DNA of 12,721 nucleotides from Thermoplasmata archaeon (GTDB lineage Archaea > Thermoplasmatota > DAOVMN01): NCBI GenBank assembly GCA_030630685.1, contig DAOVMN010000022.1:1-12721 (forward strand), read 5' to 3'. Below are positions 1 through 7,945 of this stretch, one piece after another; position 1 is the first letter of the stretch; each line of letters starts with the position of its first letter. The position numbers were made by a program, and so were the translations under genes. The notes beneath the pieces were generated by a model that saw only the letters and a list, made by a program, of their open reading frames with translations, had not been told where the DNA came from and searched no databases.

Positions 1-360
1 GGCAAGAGAGAAATTGTAGATTGCCGTGTCTCCGGTTTTCAGGGAGAGCACCCGGGATTCCAGCTGCCAGCCGTTTATCTCCTCACTGTCCGCGAGCCCG
101 TCAGCATCAGAATCGGTAGGGTGTTCACGGAAGAGGTCCATCACCTTGTTGTAGGGATATCCTCCAATGCTGTAGATAATCTCGCTTTCCTCGATGTTCG
201 GAGTCATGGGATCGATGACCCAGGTGATAAGAAAAAGACAAACAACCAAGAGTACAATCTTCCCTATAATTGATGAATGTTCTTTCAGATGGTGGTCCAG
301 CCTCGAGCCTTCCTCATCCTCATAATAATCCTCTTCATCGATGTCCTCGTCATCCAACAT
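1..360 (-). CDS. Single-pass membrane protein with TSP3-like calcium loop, partial (3' end outside window)
   Basis: I translated this from the minus strand; 120 codons are present and the frame stays open to the window edge. It begins with a strongly acidic segment of about 30 residues (MLDDEDIDEEDYYEDEE), then a single hydrophobic span at residues 31-49 (IIGKIVLLVVCLFLITWVI), then an exported region. Residues 83-94 read DSDADGLADSEE, the D-x-D-x-D-G pattern of thrombospondin type 3/EF-hand-like calcium loops, which is common in archaeal and bacterial surface proteins. The likely topology is N-terminus inside and the bulk outside. The ATG at 358-360 has GAGG about six bases upstream. It lies downstream of aglB on the same strand but has its own promoter-like sequence and a repeat element in between, so co-transcription is doubtful. 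I do not recognise the family and give no function; the missing C-terminus would decide it. Confidence 0.75.
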   Translation of the reverse strand, partial: MLDDEDIDEEDYYEDEEGSRLDHHLKEHSSIIGKIVLLVVCLFLITWVIDPMTPNIEESEIIYSIGGYPYNKVMDLFREHPTDSDADGLADSEEINGWQLESRVLSLKTGDTAIYNFSLA

Positions 361-424
361 GATCTGCCTCGATTATTAGACCTTAAGCTGTGTTTCTCTT
401 TCTATCCTATTTATTTCTTTTCCC
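361..424 (-). promoter_or_regulatory. Promoter and RBS for the partial membrane-protein gene
   Basis: On the minus strand, GAAAAG followed by AAATAAATA (about 408-424) fits an archaeal BRE plus TATA box, about 50 bases before the start codon. That would put transcription start near 380-386, with a short leader containing GAGGCAGATC before the ATG. Assigned by eye; no experimental support. Confidence 0.45.
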
Positions 425-441
425 GAGTCGCCACATCGCCA

Positions 442-684
442 GGGGACTATGTTGTAAGGTAGTGAATAAGAACGCGGATGACACGGATTTGCCGGATTTT
501 CGCGGATTTGTGTTTTATCCGTGTTCATCCGGCTTGACGACCAAAGGTCATCCGCAGCGAAAACAAGTTTTCACTTTTAATCCGCGTCATCCGTGTTCCC
601 AAGTCTGGCCGCAAACGCAAAATCTCAGTTCCTTATTCACTATGTCTCTGAGTCCCTTATTCGCTAACCTGTAACATAGTCCCC
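442..684. repeat. Dispersed hairpin-forming repeat element, copy 1 (243 bp)
   Basis: The ends are inverted: GGGGACTATGTT at 442-453 pairs perfectly with AACATAGTCCCC at 673-684, and imperfect pairing continues inward to AATAAG/CTTATT. Inside, a second inverted pair (470-488, starting GAACGCGGATGACACGG, against 580-598, ending CATCCGTGTTC) would extend the stem. A second copy lies at 7772-7945 in the same orientation; 43 bases (580-622 and 7866-7908) are identical between them. Relative to copy 2 this copy has roughly 49 extra bases around 531-579, which contain two small palindromes (GACGACCAAAGGTCATC and GAAAACAAGTTTTC). It also has an extra segment near 640-663 that partly repeats the TTCCTTATTC end motif. 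It has no coding capacity of its own: short frames that run across it are not convincing genes. It resembles a MITE or other non-autonomous palindromic element. The 39 bases from 685 to 723 show nothing further. Confidence 0.8.
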
Positions 685-723
685 CACATCCACTTGTATG
701 TAAATTGAAGGCACGAACCCAAC

Positions 724-3700
724 TCATTTTGTATGCCTTCTTCTGTACCTTCTGCCCCGCTTCCTTTTCTTGCTGCTTGCTATATAGCCGATTGTCACCC
801 CGATGACCACGAAGATCGCGATGAGCATTATGCCGGATATCCTTGCATCATTGGTTCCAAGACTTAGGGTGCCCTTCCACCCTGTAAGCTCTTCTTCCGG
901 TTTCTCCTTCACCGTGACGGTAATGTAGTCCATGTTGTTGGCTTTATTCGAATCATCGGCTGGCTCCGATGGGATGATCCTTACCTGGTAGCGGTGCCCT
1001 CCTTCGCCTTTTTTGATTGTCTGGCTGACAGTTTTGGTACGGCCATAATTCAGTGTGGTGACGTTTTTGCCCACCACCTCCAACTGTCCGGAGGGGGTCT
1101 TGTATTCGAACATCACCGTCACATTGATACCCCTGCTGAACTCCACGGGGTTGGAAAGCTCTGCCGAGAGGGTGAATCTCTCGTTCTCGAATATGTCTCC
1201 TGAAGGAGATACATCCATATCCTCGATCACGGCATCTCCAACTTTTGTCCTTTTGGCCCTTACAGTCAGGGACATCTCATCGGATATCTCTTCCTCGTCC
1301 GTTACCGATGCATTGATGGTGATCTCGGCCACCCTTCCAACCGGGCTGTCGTCCTGGGCCCTTACTCTGAAGGTCACCTCTTTCGTTTCACCCGCTGGAA
1401 TGTCGATTGTGTCCGGATCGAAGTTGATGCCCTCCCAGTAGGTCCTGTTATCGAAGGTATAGGTCAGGGCGATGCCCTCGGACTCATTACCGGTATTGGT
1501 GATGTTGAACGTGAACTCCGCACCCCTGTATCCGTCTGCATAGTATCCGATGTAGGCCACCTTGGAACCGCTGTCCACTTCCCACTCGAAGGCATGAAGG
1601 ATCTGTTTTTCCACCTCGATATTGTAGTCCTCGAAGTTGTGGTGTCCCTCTGCCATAACCTCGGTGTCAAGGATATACTTCACATCAGGGGTCTGATCCC
1701 TGTCAGTGTGGTCACCCATCACGTGGTAGGTGCCCAGGGGCAGATAGAATGAATATTCCCCGTGAACTCCTACGAACATGTTGAGGCTCATCTCCTCTCC
1801 GACAACAAGGTCCATTCTCCCGATGTCTACCCCATGGTCTATATCACCTGAATAGAGCTGTCCTTGCAGCTTTACTCCATAGAGCAGGTTGATATCAAGG
1901 GTCTGCGGTTCGGAGATGCTCACTCTCCCGATATGTACGAGTGTTCTATTCCCCTCTTCGGCATACGAGTAAAGCGTGTAGTCTCCTTCAGGGATAACCA
2001 CGGAATACCTGCCATCATCGTCTGTTGTGGTGTCCTCGATTGTATTGCCGTGTTCATCAAGGAACTCCACACTAATACTTTCCATTGGTGTGCCCCGAAG
2101 GTAGTCCACAACTATCCCTTTCACCTCGTACTTGAGCCGTAGATTCAGGTGTTGGGTCATTTCCTCGTCATTTTCTCTCAGGGTTACGCTTGTGGAGTAG
2201 GAGAAGTTCTTTCCCGCACAGGAATACCGGGCCGAGACCGTGTATCTGCCGGGCGCGAGAGTGAAGGAATAGTTACCCCCGGCATCACTCAGGGTAGTGA
2301 ATCTTACCGTGCTGCTCTTTACCTTTACTATTACAAGGACATGGGTCACTGTTTCGCTTTGCTCCCTCTTTCCATCATCGTTCTTATCATACCAAACCGT
2401 TCCTTTCAATACAATTGGATGGGGGGTGAGCTGGAAGTTGTACTGTTCATCTTCCATGTAGGTGTGGGACTCTTCATGGTCTTCGTAACCAGCGGCAGTT
2501 ATGGATATGGTGTAGGTTCCTTTGTAAAGCCTCAGGCTGAAGTAACCACTACTGGAGGTGGTCTCGTTGCGATGCCCGTGTGGGGTGGAGAACATGACCT
2601 TGGATTTGATGCCTTGGTCACTGCCCGTGTACTTATTGTTCCTGTCCACATCATTGTACACGTAACCCCTTACTCTTGCGAAATCTCTGCTGCTCATGGA
2701 AAGGCTGAGAGGCTCATTGACGGACATGAAGCGGTAATACGTATTCCCTTCCATGTCCACCTCGATCCTGTAGTCCCCTGGTATCACATAGGTCTCAAAG
2801 CTTCCGTTCTCTATCTCTTCGGAAACCGCATAATCCCTCGATTCGAAAAGGATGTTGCCCCTCTTTTCCTCATCGTAGTAAAGAAAAGTACCAGAGAGGC
2901 GGAGCTGTTTTTCAAGGTCCGGACTCCAAATGAGATCAGGTGAACCGATGTTCAGGGTGAGGTGCTTGGTGGCGAAATACCTGTACTCTCCCATGATCTT
3001 CCTGAAGGTAACATGATAATCCCCTGGAGGCAGAACGATCGAATAGTGTCCGGTGGGATCGGTTGTGATCATGTTGTCGTCATCGAACTTCACCTCCACA
3101 CCGCTTATTGCTTGGCCATCATGGCGTACCGTGCCCTCCACAAGGGTGTCCCGAGGGGTGAGGACAAAGTCCTTGGTGACGTTTCCCGCCACCTCGATGT
3201 ATTCTCTAAGGGTCTGGAATCCAAAGGCGGTTAAGGTGACGGTGTAGTTTCCCTCAGGGACATAAAGCTCGTAGTTGCCATCCGTATTGGTAAGGGTAAG
3301 ATAGCTTTCCTCGCCTCTCTCGAATTCAAGGTTCACTCCAGGGACGAGGTTTGTTGCATGTTTGCCCTTCCATCCACTGTGGGTCACCCTCCCTTTGACA
3401 GTGTGGGCCGAACCAAGCTGAAGCATCACCTTTCTATCCCCGGTGAGTGTGAACTCTTCATAAACCGTTCTTCTTGTGTCGTTATCCACAGCCTCGATGG
3501 AATACCGCCCCTCTGGTACCGGAAAGGTGTAGTCCCCGCGGCCGTTGGATTCTGTGGTCAGAACGAAGCCCCCTCCCCTGAGGATTACGTAGGAGTGAGG
3601 GACCTCCTCCCTGTTGATGGCGTTCTTGTCATAGGAGTTGTTGCCGTTCCTGTCATAGTAAACCTTACCCGTCAGCTCAAAGGTTTTTTTCATGTTTAGT

Positions 3701-6700
3701 GTGAGGTCTGTGGGTGTGGAGAAGGACGTTCGTTTGTAGGCAGCATGATACGAGTCCCCAACATTCTCTGCCCCGGTGATGTCATAGGTGGTGGCAGCCA
3801 ACTTGACACTAAAGCTGCCGTTATCATCCGAAACCGCCTTTGTGGAAAGACCGGGGACCGTGGAGTTGAAGAAAACCGTCACATTGCCCCTCAGCTCTGC
3901 ATCGTAATAGGTGGTACCAGTGATGGTTACCGCGGGATACAGCGTGATGTTGGAATCCCTTACCTCCCCCTCCAGGGCATCCACGGGCTTTGTATATTCC
4001 TGGAACACATCATCTCCTGTCACACGTATCTCATAATTCCCGTTGAGGATATAGGTGAACAGGAACTTCCCGTCGATGGCCGTGGTGGTTTTTTCGGTGC
4101 CGTCAAGGAGATCCACAAGGGTTACCTTTCTCTGTGCCCTTGTTCCGTTGGCGTAGTTCAGGGTGCCTGTGATTGTGGCGGGTGAAATGGCAATATCCTG
4201 CTCCCTTGCCTCGATATCCATTGAGTCTTTTCCCGGATAAAGAGCATCATCCTCTGTGAAGAGCTTGATATCCCGCAGGTGATCACCAAGCTTGAATGAG
4301 AGCCTGTATTCTCCGGGTGGGATGCCATTGAATTCATAGGTGCCCTTCTCGGGATCAAAGTCCCCGAACTCTTCGCTGCCCCCGGGAGTGAGGTTGTAGT
4401 AGGTGTCCTTGCAGAACTCTCTCAGCACGATGTGGGGGTCGGAGATGATGGTATCCGTCCCTTCATCGAAATCTCCATTGCTGTCCTCGTCCCAGTAAAC
4501 CCTCCCCTTGACAGCCGCGGAGGGGATGACGAGGTTCCTTGAGATATTGTACTCCGCCAACCGCATCGCCTGCTGGTCCGTCACGTTGAATGAGGTGGTG
4601 TTCAGGAGATTCTCACCCATCTGGAGAAGGTGGTGCTGGGCATCGGACATCGGACCCTTCGAGGCGATCAATACAACTCGACCGAATGGGGCTATCAAAC
4701 CGTATTCCCCGTTCTCATCCGTGATAACCGTGTCGTGGGGTGTCATCTGGTCATCATAGATGGTCACCCTGATGCCCTGTGCAGGAGATCCTTTATCCGT
4801 TAACACCTTCCCCGATACGATGGCACCGTGATAGTATTTCAGGCATGTCACCCCCGAATGCATCCCTGAAGATATGTTCCCCTGTATCCCCCCATGCTCT
4901 ATTGCCTCTTTATAGGACATGGGTTCCCAGGCCCTTGGATGATCGTCCACTTCGTCCGCGGGGTAGGGGTTCCAGTAGAAGGTTCTGTAGACCTCCTTGA
5001 AGTGCCTCATCATCCAGCCAGGCACGATATTCTGATTCCTGAGGTTGCCCTTTACCCCGGGGATACCGGATTCCATGGTCTGATTGATGTCCTCCCCGTA
5101 CCAGCCGATGTAGGTCTTGTAGAGCATGGTCTTGAAGAATTCCCTCTTGTGTCGAAGATCGGTATCCACTATCCTGAAATCCCTGTCCAGCTCAGCCCTT
5201 TTCTCGACCTCCTCTGCCGTCAGGCGTTCCCCGGTTGGATTGCCTTCCGAATCCCCTGGAACATAAAGGGTCTCGAGGTAGGTGCCTACATCAAGGTCCG
5301 CGAGGGTGATAGGGGCATAGAAGATGTTGTTTGCTCCAGTAAATGGAAAGAGACGGGCATCGATGGCGAAGTATCTGATGCTGTGACCTGTGCTCAGGTG
5401 AAGGTTGTGATAGATATCGACCATCTCATCGAGTGTGAGATTGCCAACGAGCACATCCCTCATTGCCCTGATCCTTCCGTTCTCTGCTGAAACATTATGG
5501 GTCTCGAACTCCAATGAATGCGTGTAGATATAGAGAAGGCGATCTATTGAGGTATCATTCAGATATTTGAGAAGGACTCTTTCCTCTTTTTCACCGAAAT
5601 GCCGGTTGTTCTTTCGGATGTTGGCATCCAGGAGCCTCTGGATCATCAACGCTATGGCTTCTTCTTCCCCCTGGGCCGCGATGAAGTTCCCGGCGAACTG
5701 GTAGCCGGTCTGGAAGTTATCCGCAACCGTGGGATGCTCACCCAACTGGATGGCCCAGAAACCATAATCCCACCATGAAATAAAGGCAGGCCTGTCGTTT
5801 GGCGGGGTCCTGTTGTCCTGTTGTTTCAGCCAGTCGAAATAGGAAAGCCAGTAGCCGTTCGGGAACGAAGGACCAAAGGAGCCAAGGTACCAGGTGTTAC
5901 CGGATGAGGGGTCATAGGTGTCGTTGGAGGGCAGAAAGACGCCCAGGTAATGATCGTCCAGGAAGTTATAGATATTGTCATCCATCTCCTTCTTCTTCTC
6001 ATAGGGGATGCCGGCATCGATAGCGTCAAGGGTATTGGGCATCACAATCAGGAAGAGGACCAGTATGGCACCTATTACATGCCTTGGCTGGGTTCCGCGG
6101 TAGACCGCCCTGAACTTATCGGCTATCCCTTCTCCTCTCGAGGTGTGGCTTCTGATATCCTTCACCATCTTCCTGAAATCCACCCACTCAAGAAGCTCCA
6201 CGATTACCCAGGCCGAGAGAATGGCCATGATCGGCGTGCCGTTGAAGATGAACCTTACAGCCGAGGAGGCCATGTAAGCGCCCAGGACCGCCCAGACAAG
6301 CATGAACATCATGTCCTTCCTCTCGCTCTTGAACGCCCTGTAAGCCAAATAGGGGATGCCGATAAAGAAGGCCAGGAAGAATGTGACAATCCCATAGGAG
6401 AAAACGATCCTGCTGAAGGTCGGTGGCTGAGCCTCGGCGATGGTCTTGAACAGTTTGGTACGCACGAAATACTGTGCACCGCCCAGCATTAAGGAACCAA
6501 AGTCCCTGAACACGTATTTCATGAGGATGAAGGAAATGGCAGTTAGGGTGAATATCGATAGGAAGACCAACAGCCAGGGAACCCGTTTGGTTGGCACAAA
6601 AACGAAGGCCGCAATCGAGACAGCTATGAACATGTAGAGAGGAGTGGTCCACCAGCTCACGAATCCCATGAGGCAATAATATGGAGCGGACAGGGCCATC

Positions 6701-7617
6701 GGAAGCGAAAGTGCCACCAGGGAAATAAAGGAGAGGTTCAGGCTGTCCACATCCCGCAATTTATTTATGAACAACTGGAATATGAAGTATGCAACAATAA
6801 TGGTCATAATGTATGGGAAACCCTTCCATGCCAACGCGATCACGGACATGGTCATCCCGGCAAAGAGCGCATACCCAAGCGCAACCTTGTTTTCCTTGAC
6901 CATTCCTGCAAAGCCGTACCTGATGTTCCTTAGCTTTGTCCAGTCCTTCACAAATTCCCCGTCCCTGAGGCAGTTGACCGCCCGCTGGAAATAATAGATG
7001 GAGACCGCAGCGAAGAAAAGGAAGAAGGAGTCGTGGTCTGCCAGTGCGAAGGTTGCATGACCTACATGGCCCGCCATGATGGATATGAGGAAGGCTGCCA
7101 TCAGGCCTGTTCGCTTGTTGAAGGACTCCTTTCCAATGAAATATACCGGCAAGATTATCAGGGCACCCCAGAGTGCCGGCATGAACTCCACGGCCCACCA
7201 GGTGGCTTCATCAACGTCTCCTCCAAAGAAGGGGGAAATTACTATCCCGGTGAGGGCCAGCGACCAGTCGAATATCGGGGGTCTCGGGTTGGGGATCCCG
7301 ATGGGGTAATTCAGCATGGGATCAAAACCAAGGTGCTCGTGTTTGTGGATAACCCAGTCAACCGCTCTCTTGTGATAGTACGGGTCGCTCCCGCCGGTCA
7401 TCTTGAATCCGTCGTCCGTGGCCTCGCCCACGTTGAAATAGACCCTGATGAAGAGGGCCAGGAAGAATATCCCTGTGAGTAAAAGGGCCACCTTCCAATT
7501 CTTCATCTCCTCCCGCCCTTTAAGGAGGAGACCCTTGCGATAGAAGGTGGTATCGTATACCCTCTTTTTCGGGGGGGTTTTTTTGGTCCTGGATTTCCTT
7601 CTGGTTTGTCGAGCCAT
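724..7617 (-). CDS. aglB: Giant oligosaccharyltransferase AglB/STT3 with C-terminal array of beta-sandwich domains
   Basis: Catalytic subunit of N-glycosylation: it transfers a dolichol-linked glycan to Asn in N-X-S/T on the outer membrane face. Residues 1-37 are basic and cytosolic; about 13 membrane spans occupy 41-531. Signature motifs present are GSDPYYH (76-82, first acidic motif), ADHDS (193-197, DxD-type), TIAE (392-395, the TIxE sequon-positioning motif) and WWDYG (615-619). The usual extracellular domain runs to about 925. Then come about twelve prealbumin/carboxypeptidase-regulatory-like repeats (930-1988), a NEW3-like domain (2004-2120), a CARDB-like domain (2124-2237), a membrane span (about 2259-2280) and a basic tail (KKRKRGRRYRRR). 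Total 2297 residues, against roughly 800-1000 for typical AglB. The start chosen is ATG 7617: the frame opens further upstream to 7779, but that would begin inside the repeat element and give a non-hydrophobic, atypical extension. Met38 is an alternative start. No good Shine-Dalgarno precedes 7617. The OST assignment is firm; the role of the tail is unknown. Confidence 0.93.
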   Translation of the reverse strand: MARQTRRKSRTKKTPPKKRVYDTTFYRKGLLLKGREEMKNWKVALLLTGIFFLALFIRVYFNVGEATDDGFKMTGGSDPYYHKRAVDWVIHKHEHLGFDPMLNYPIGIPNPRPPIFDWSLALTGIVISPFFGGDVDEATWWAVEFMPALWGALIILPVYFIGKESFNKRTGLMAAFLISIMAGHVGHATFALADHDSFFLFFAAVSIYYFQRAVNCLRDGEFVKDWTKLRNIRYGFAGMVKENKVALGYALFAGMTMSVIALAWKGFPYIMTIIVAYFIFQLFINKLRDVDSLNLSFISLVALSLPMALSAPYYCLMGFVSWWTTPLYMFIAVSIAAFVFVPTKRVPWLLVFLSIFTLTAISFILMKYVFRDFGSLMLGGAQYFVRTKLFKTIAEAQPPTFSRIVFSYGIVTFFLAFFIGIPYLAYRAFKSERKDMMFMLVWAVLGAYMASSAVRFIFNGTPIMAILSAWVIVELLEWVDFRKMVKDIRSHTSRGEGIADKFRAVYRGTQPRHVIGAILVLFLIVMPNTLDAIDAGIPYEKKKEMDDNIYNFLDDHYLGVFLPSNDTYDPSSGNTWYLGSFGPSFPNGYWLSYFDWLKQQDNRTPPNDRPAFISWWDYGFWAIQLGEHPTVADNFQTGYQFAGNFIAAQGEEEAIALMIQRLLDANIRKNNRHFGEKEERVLLKYLNDTSIDRLLYIYTHSLEFETHNVSAENGRIRAMRDVLVGNLTLDEMVDIYHNLHLSTGHSIRYFAIDARLFPFTGANNIFYAPITLADLDVGTYLETLYVPGDSEGNPTGERLTAEEVEKRAELDRDFRIVDTDLRHKREFFKTMLYKTYIGWYGEDINQTMESGIPGVKGNLRNQNIVPGWMMRHFKEVYRTFYWNPYPADEVDDHPRAWEPMSYKEAIEHGGIQGNISSGMHSGVTCLKYYHGAIVSGKVLTDKGSPAQGIRVTIYDDQMTPHDTVITDENGEYGLIAPFGRVVLIASKGPMSDAQHHLLQMGENLLNTTSFNVTDQQAMRLAEYNISRNLVIPSAAVKGRVYWDEDSNGDFDEGTDTIISDPHIVLREFCKDTYYNLTPGGSEEFGDFDPEKGTYEFNGIPPGEYRLSFKLGDHLRDIKLFTEDDALYPGKDSMDIEAREQDIAISPATITGTLNYANGTRAQRKVTLVDLLDGTEKTTTAIDGKFLFTYILNGNYEIRVTGDDVFQEYTKPVDALEGEVRDSNITLYPAVTITGTTYYDAELRGNVTVFFNSTVPGLSTKAVSDDNGSFSVKLAATTYDITGAENVGDSYHAAYKRTSFSTPTDLTLNMKKTFELTGKVYYDRNGNNSYDKNAINREEVPHSYVILRGGGFVLTTESNGRGDYTFPVPEGRYSIEAVDNDTRRTVYEEFTLTGDRKVMLQLGSAHTVKGRVTHSGWKGKHATNLVPGVNLEFERGEESYLTLTNTDGNYELYVPEGNYTVTLTAFGFQTLREYIEVAGNVTKDFVLTPRDTLVEGTVRHDGQAISGVEVKFDDDNMITTDPTGHYSIVLPPGDYHVTFRKIMGEYRYFATKHLTLNIGSPDLIWSPDLEKQLRLSGTFLYYDEEKRGNILFESRDYAVSEEIENGSFETYVIPGDYRIEVDMEGNTYYRFMSVNEPLSLSMSSRDFARVRGYVYNDVDRNNKYTGSDQGIKSKVMFSTPHGHRNETTSSSGYFSLRLYKGTYTISITAAGYEDHEESHTYMEDEQYNFQLTPHPIVLKGTVWYDKNDDGKREQSETVTHVLVIVKVKSSTVRFTTLSDAGGNYSFTLAPGRYTVSARYSCAGKNFSYSTSVTLRENDEEMTQHLNLRLKYEVKGIVVDYLRGTPMESISVEFLDEHGNTIEDTTTDDDGRYSVVIPEGDYTLYSYAEEGNRTLVHIGRVSISEPQTLDINLLYGVKLQGQLYSGDIDHGVDIGRMDLVVGEEMSLNMFVGVHGEYSFYLPLGTYHVMGDHTDRDQTPDVKYILDTEVMAEGHHNFEDYNIEVEKQILHAFEWEVDSGSKVAYIGYYADGYRGAEFTFNITNTGNESEGIALTYTFDNRTYWEGINFDPDTIDIPAGETKEVTFRVRAQDDSPVGRVAEITINASVTDEEEISDEMSLTVRAKRTKVGDAVIEDMDVSPSGDIFENERFTLSAELSNPVEFSRGINVTVMFEYKTPSGQLEVVGKNVTTLNYGRTKTVSQTIKKGEGGHRYQVRIIPSEPADDSNKANNMDYITVTVKEKPEEELTGWKGTLSLGTNDARISGIMLIAIFVVIGVTIGYIASSKKRKRGRRYRRRHTK
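1654..4830 (-). other. Array of about twelve prealbumin-like (CarboxypepD-regulatory/SdrD-B-like) domains within AglB
   Basis: Coding for AglB residues 930-1988. Each unit of 60-90 residues opens with a (V/L)xGxV strand and closes with a G-x-Y-x-(F/V)-x-(V/L)-(P)xGxY pattern, for example SGKVLTDKG...NGEYGLIAPFG, EGTVRHDG...TGHYSIVLPPGDY, KGIVVDYLRG...DGRYSVVIPEGDY. Approximate unit starts: 930, 1033, 1146, 1229, 1312, 1404, 1490, 1571, 1645, 1733, 1829, 1913. Units 2, 5, 9 and 10 contain Asp/Asn-rich loops (DEDSNGDFDEG, DRNGNNSYDKN, DVDRNNKYTGSDQG, DKNDDGKREQSE) of the SdrD-B calcium-binding type. The units are diverged from one another, so the array is not a recent DNA-level duplication. The domain count is by eye. 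Confidence 0.75.
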
Positions 7618-7700
7618 GGTTTTTCCCCAGGGGATTATAGAAGATAGTTCAAACTGGGTCTGAAATCGTTCAGCATTGGTTCTTCTTAATAAAAGTTTAC
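7618..7700 (-). promoter_or_regulatory. Probable aglB promoter
   Basis: The minus strand reads TAAACTTTTATTAAG around 7685-7699, a TATA-like box roughly 75 bases before the chosen ATG. The same AAACTTTTA core occurs at a similar distance upstream of pycB. It predicts a leader of about 45 bases. The leader ends CCCCTGGGGAAAAACC before ATG, with no clear Shine-Dalgarno. This stretch has no other gene. Confidence 0.45.
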
Positions 7701-7717
7701 TCACATAGCTGCATGAT

Positions 7718-7757
7718 GAAGCAAAGCTTCTGAGTGCTGGTTGGGGCGAAGCCCCGA
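7718..7757. repeat. Pair of small hairpins, REP-like
   Basis: Two adjacent palindromes: GAAGCAAAGCTTC (7718-7730; 5-bp stem, AAA loop) and GTTGGGGCGAAGCCCCGAC, roughly 7739-7757 (8-bp stem with one G-T pair, GAA loop). They lie between the aglB promoter and the larger repeat element. The second is typical of short GC-rich dispersed hairpins, but no other copy occurs in this window, so dispersal cannot be shown. Confidence 0.5.
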
Positions 7758-7771
7758 CAAGGCATGAAGAA

Positions 7772-7945
7772 GGGGACAATGTTGTAAGGTAGCGATTAGG
7801 AACGCGGATGACACGGATTTGGCGGATCTTCGCGGATTTTTCATTGATCCGTGTTTATCCGTGTGATCCGCGTCATCCGTGTTCCCAAGTCTGGCCGCAA
7901 ACGCAAAACTTCAGTTCCTTATTCGCTAACCTGTAACATAGTACC
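7772..7945. repeat. Dispersed hairpin-forming repeat element, copy 2 (about 174 bp)
   Basis: Same orientation as the copy at 442-684 and more compact. Left end GGGGACAATGTT (7772-7783) pairs imperfectly with the right end AACATAGTACC (7935-7945). The inner arms 7800-7818 and 7866-7884 match at 17 of 19 positions as inverted repeats. CGGAT/ATCCG words recur through the middle. The region from 7866 to 7908 is identical to copy 1. There is no open frame of its own and no transposase in the window. It separates the divergent aglB and pycB promoters and could act as a transcriptional insulator or terminator hairpin, which is inference. Confidence 0.8.

Noticed and set aside
277..674. Two overlapping plus-strand frames
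   Set aside because: They run antisense over the promoter of the partial gene and through the palindromic repeat; no RBS and no recognisable domain.
431..690. CCACATC on both sides of repeat copy 1 as a target-site duplication
   Set aside because: The left copy is four bases away from the element end and copy 2 shows no comparable flanks, so chance is likely.
2149..2943. 264-codon plus-strand frame inside aglB
   Set aside because: It is antisense to clear repeat domains, has irregular composition and has no RBS; a shadow of the coding strand.
7618..7779. 54-codon N-terminal extension of aglB, from an upstream ATG
   Set aside because: It begins inside the dispersed repeat, crosses the hairpins and the likely promoter, and adds a segment unlike an OST N-terminus. 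ATG 7617 is followed by a basic tail and the first membrane span.
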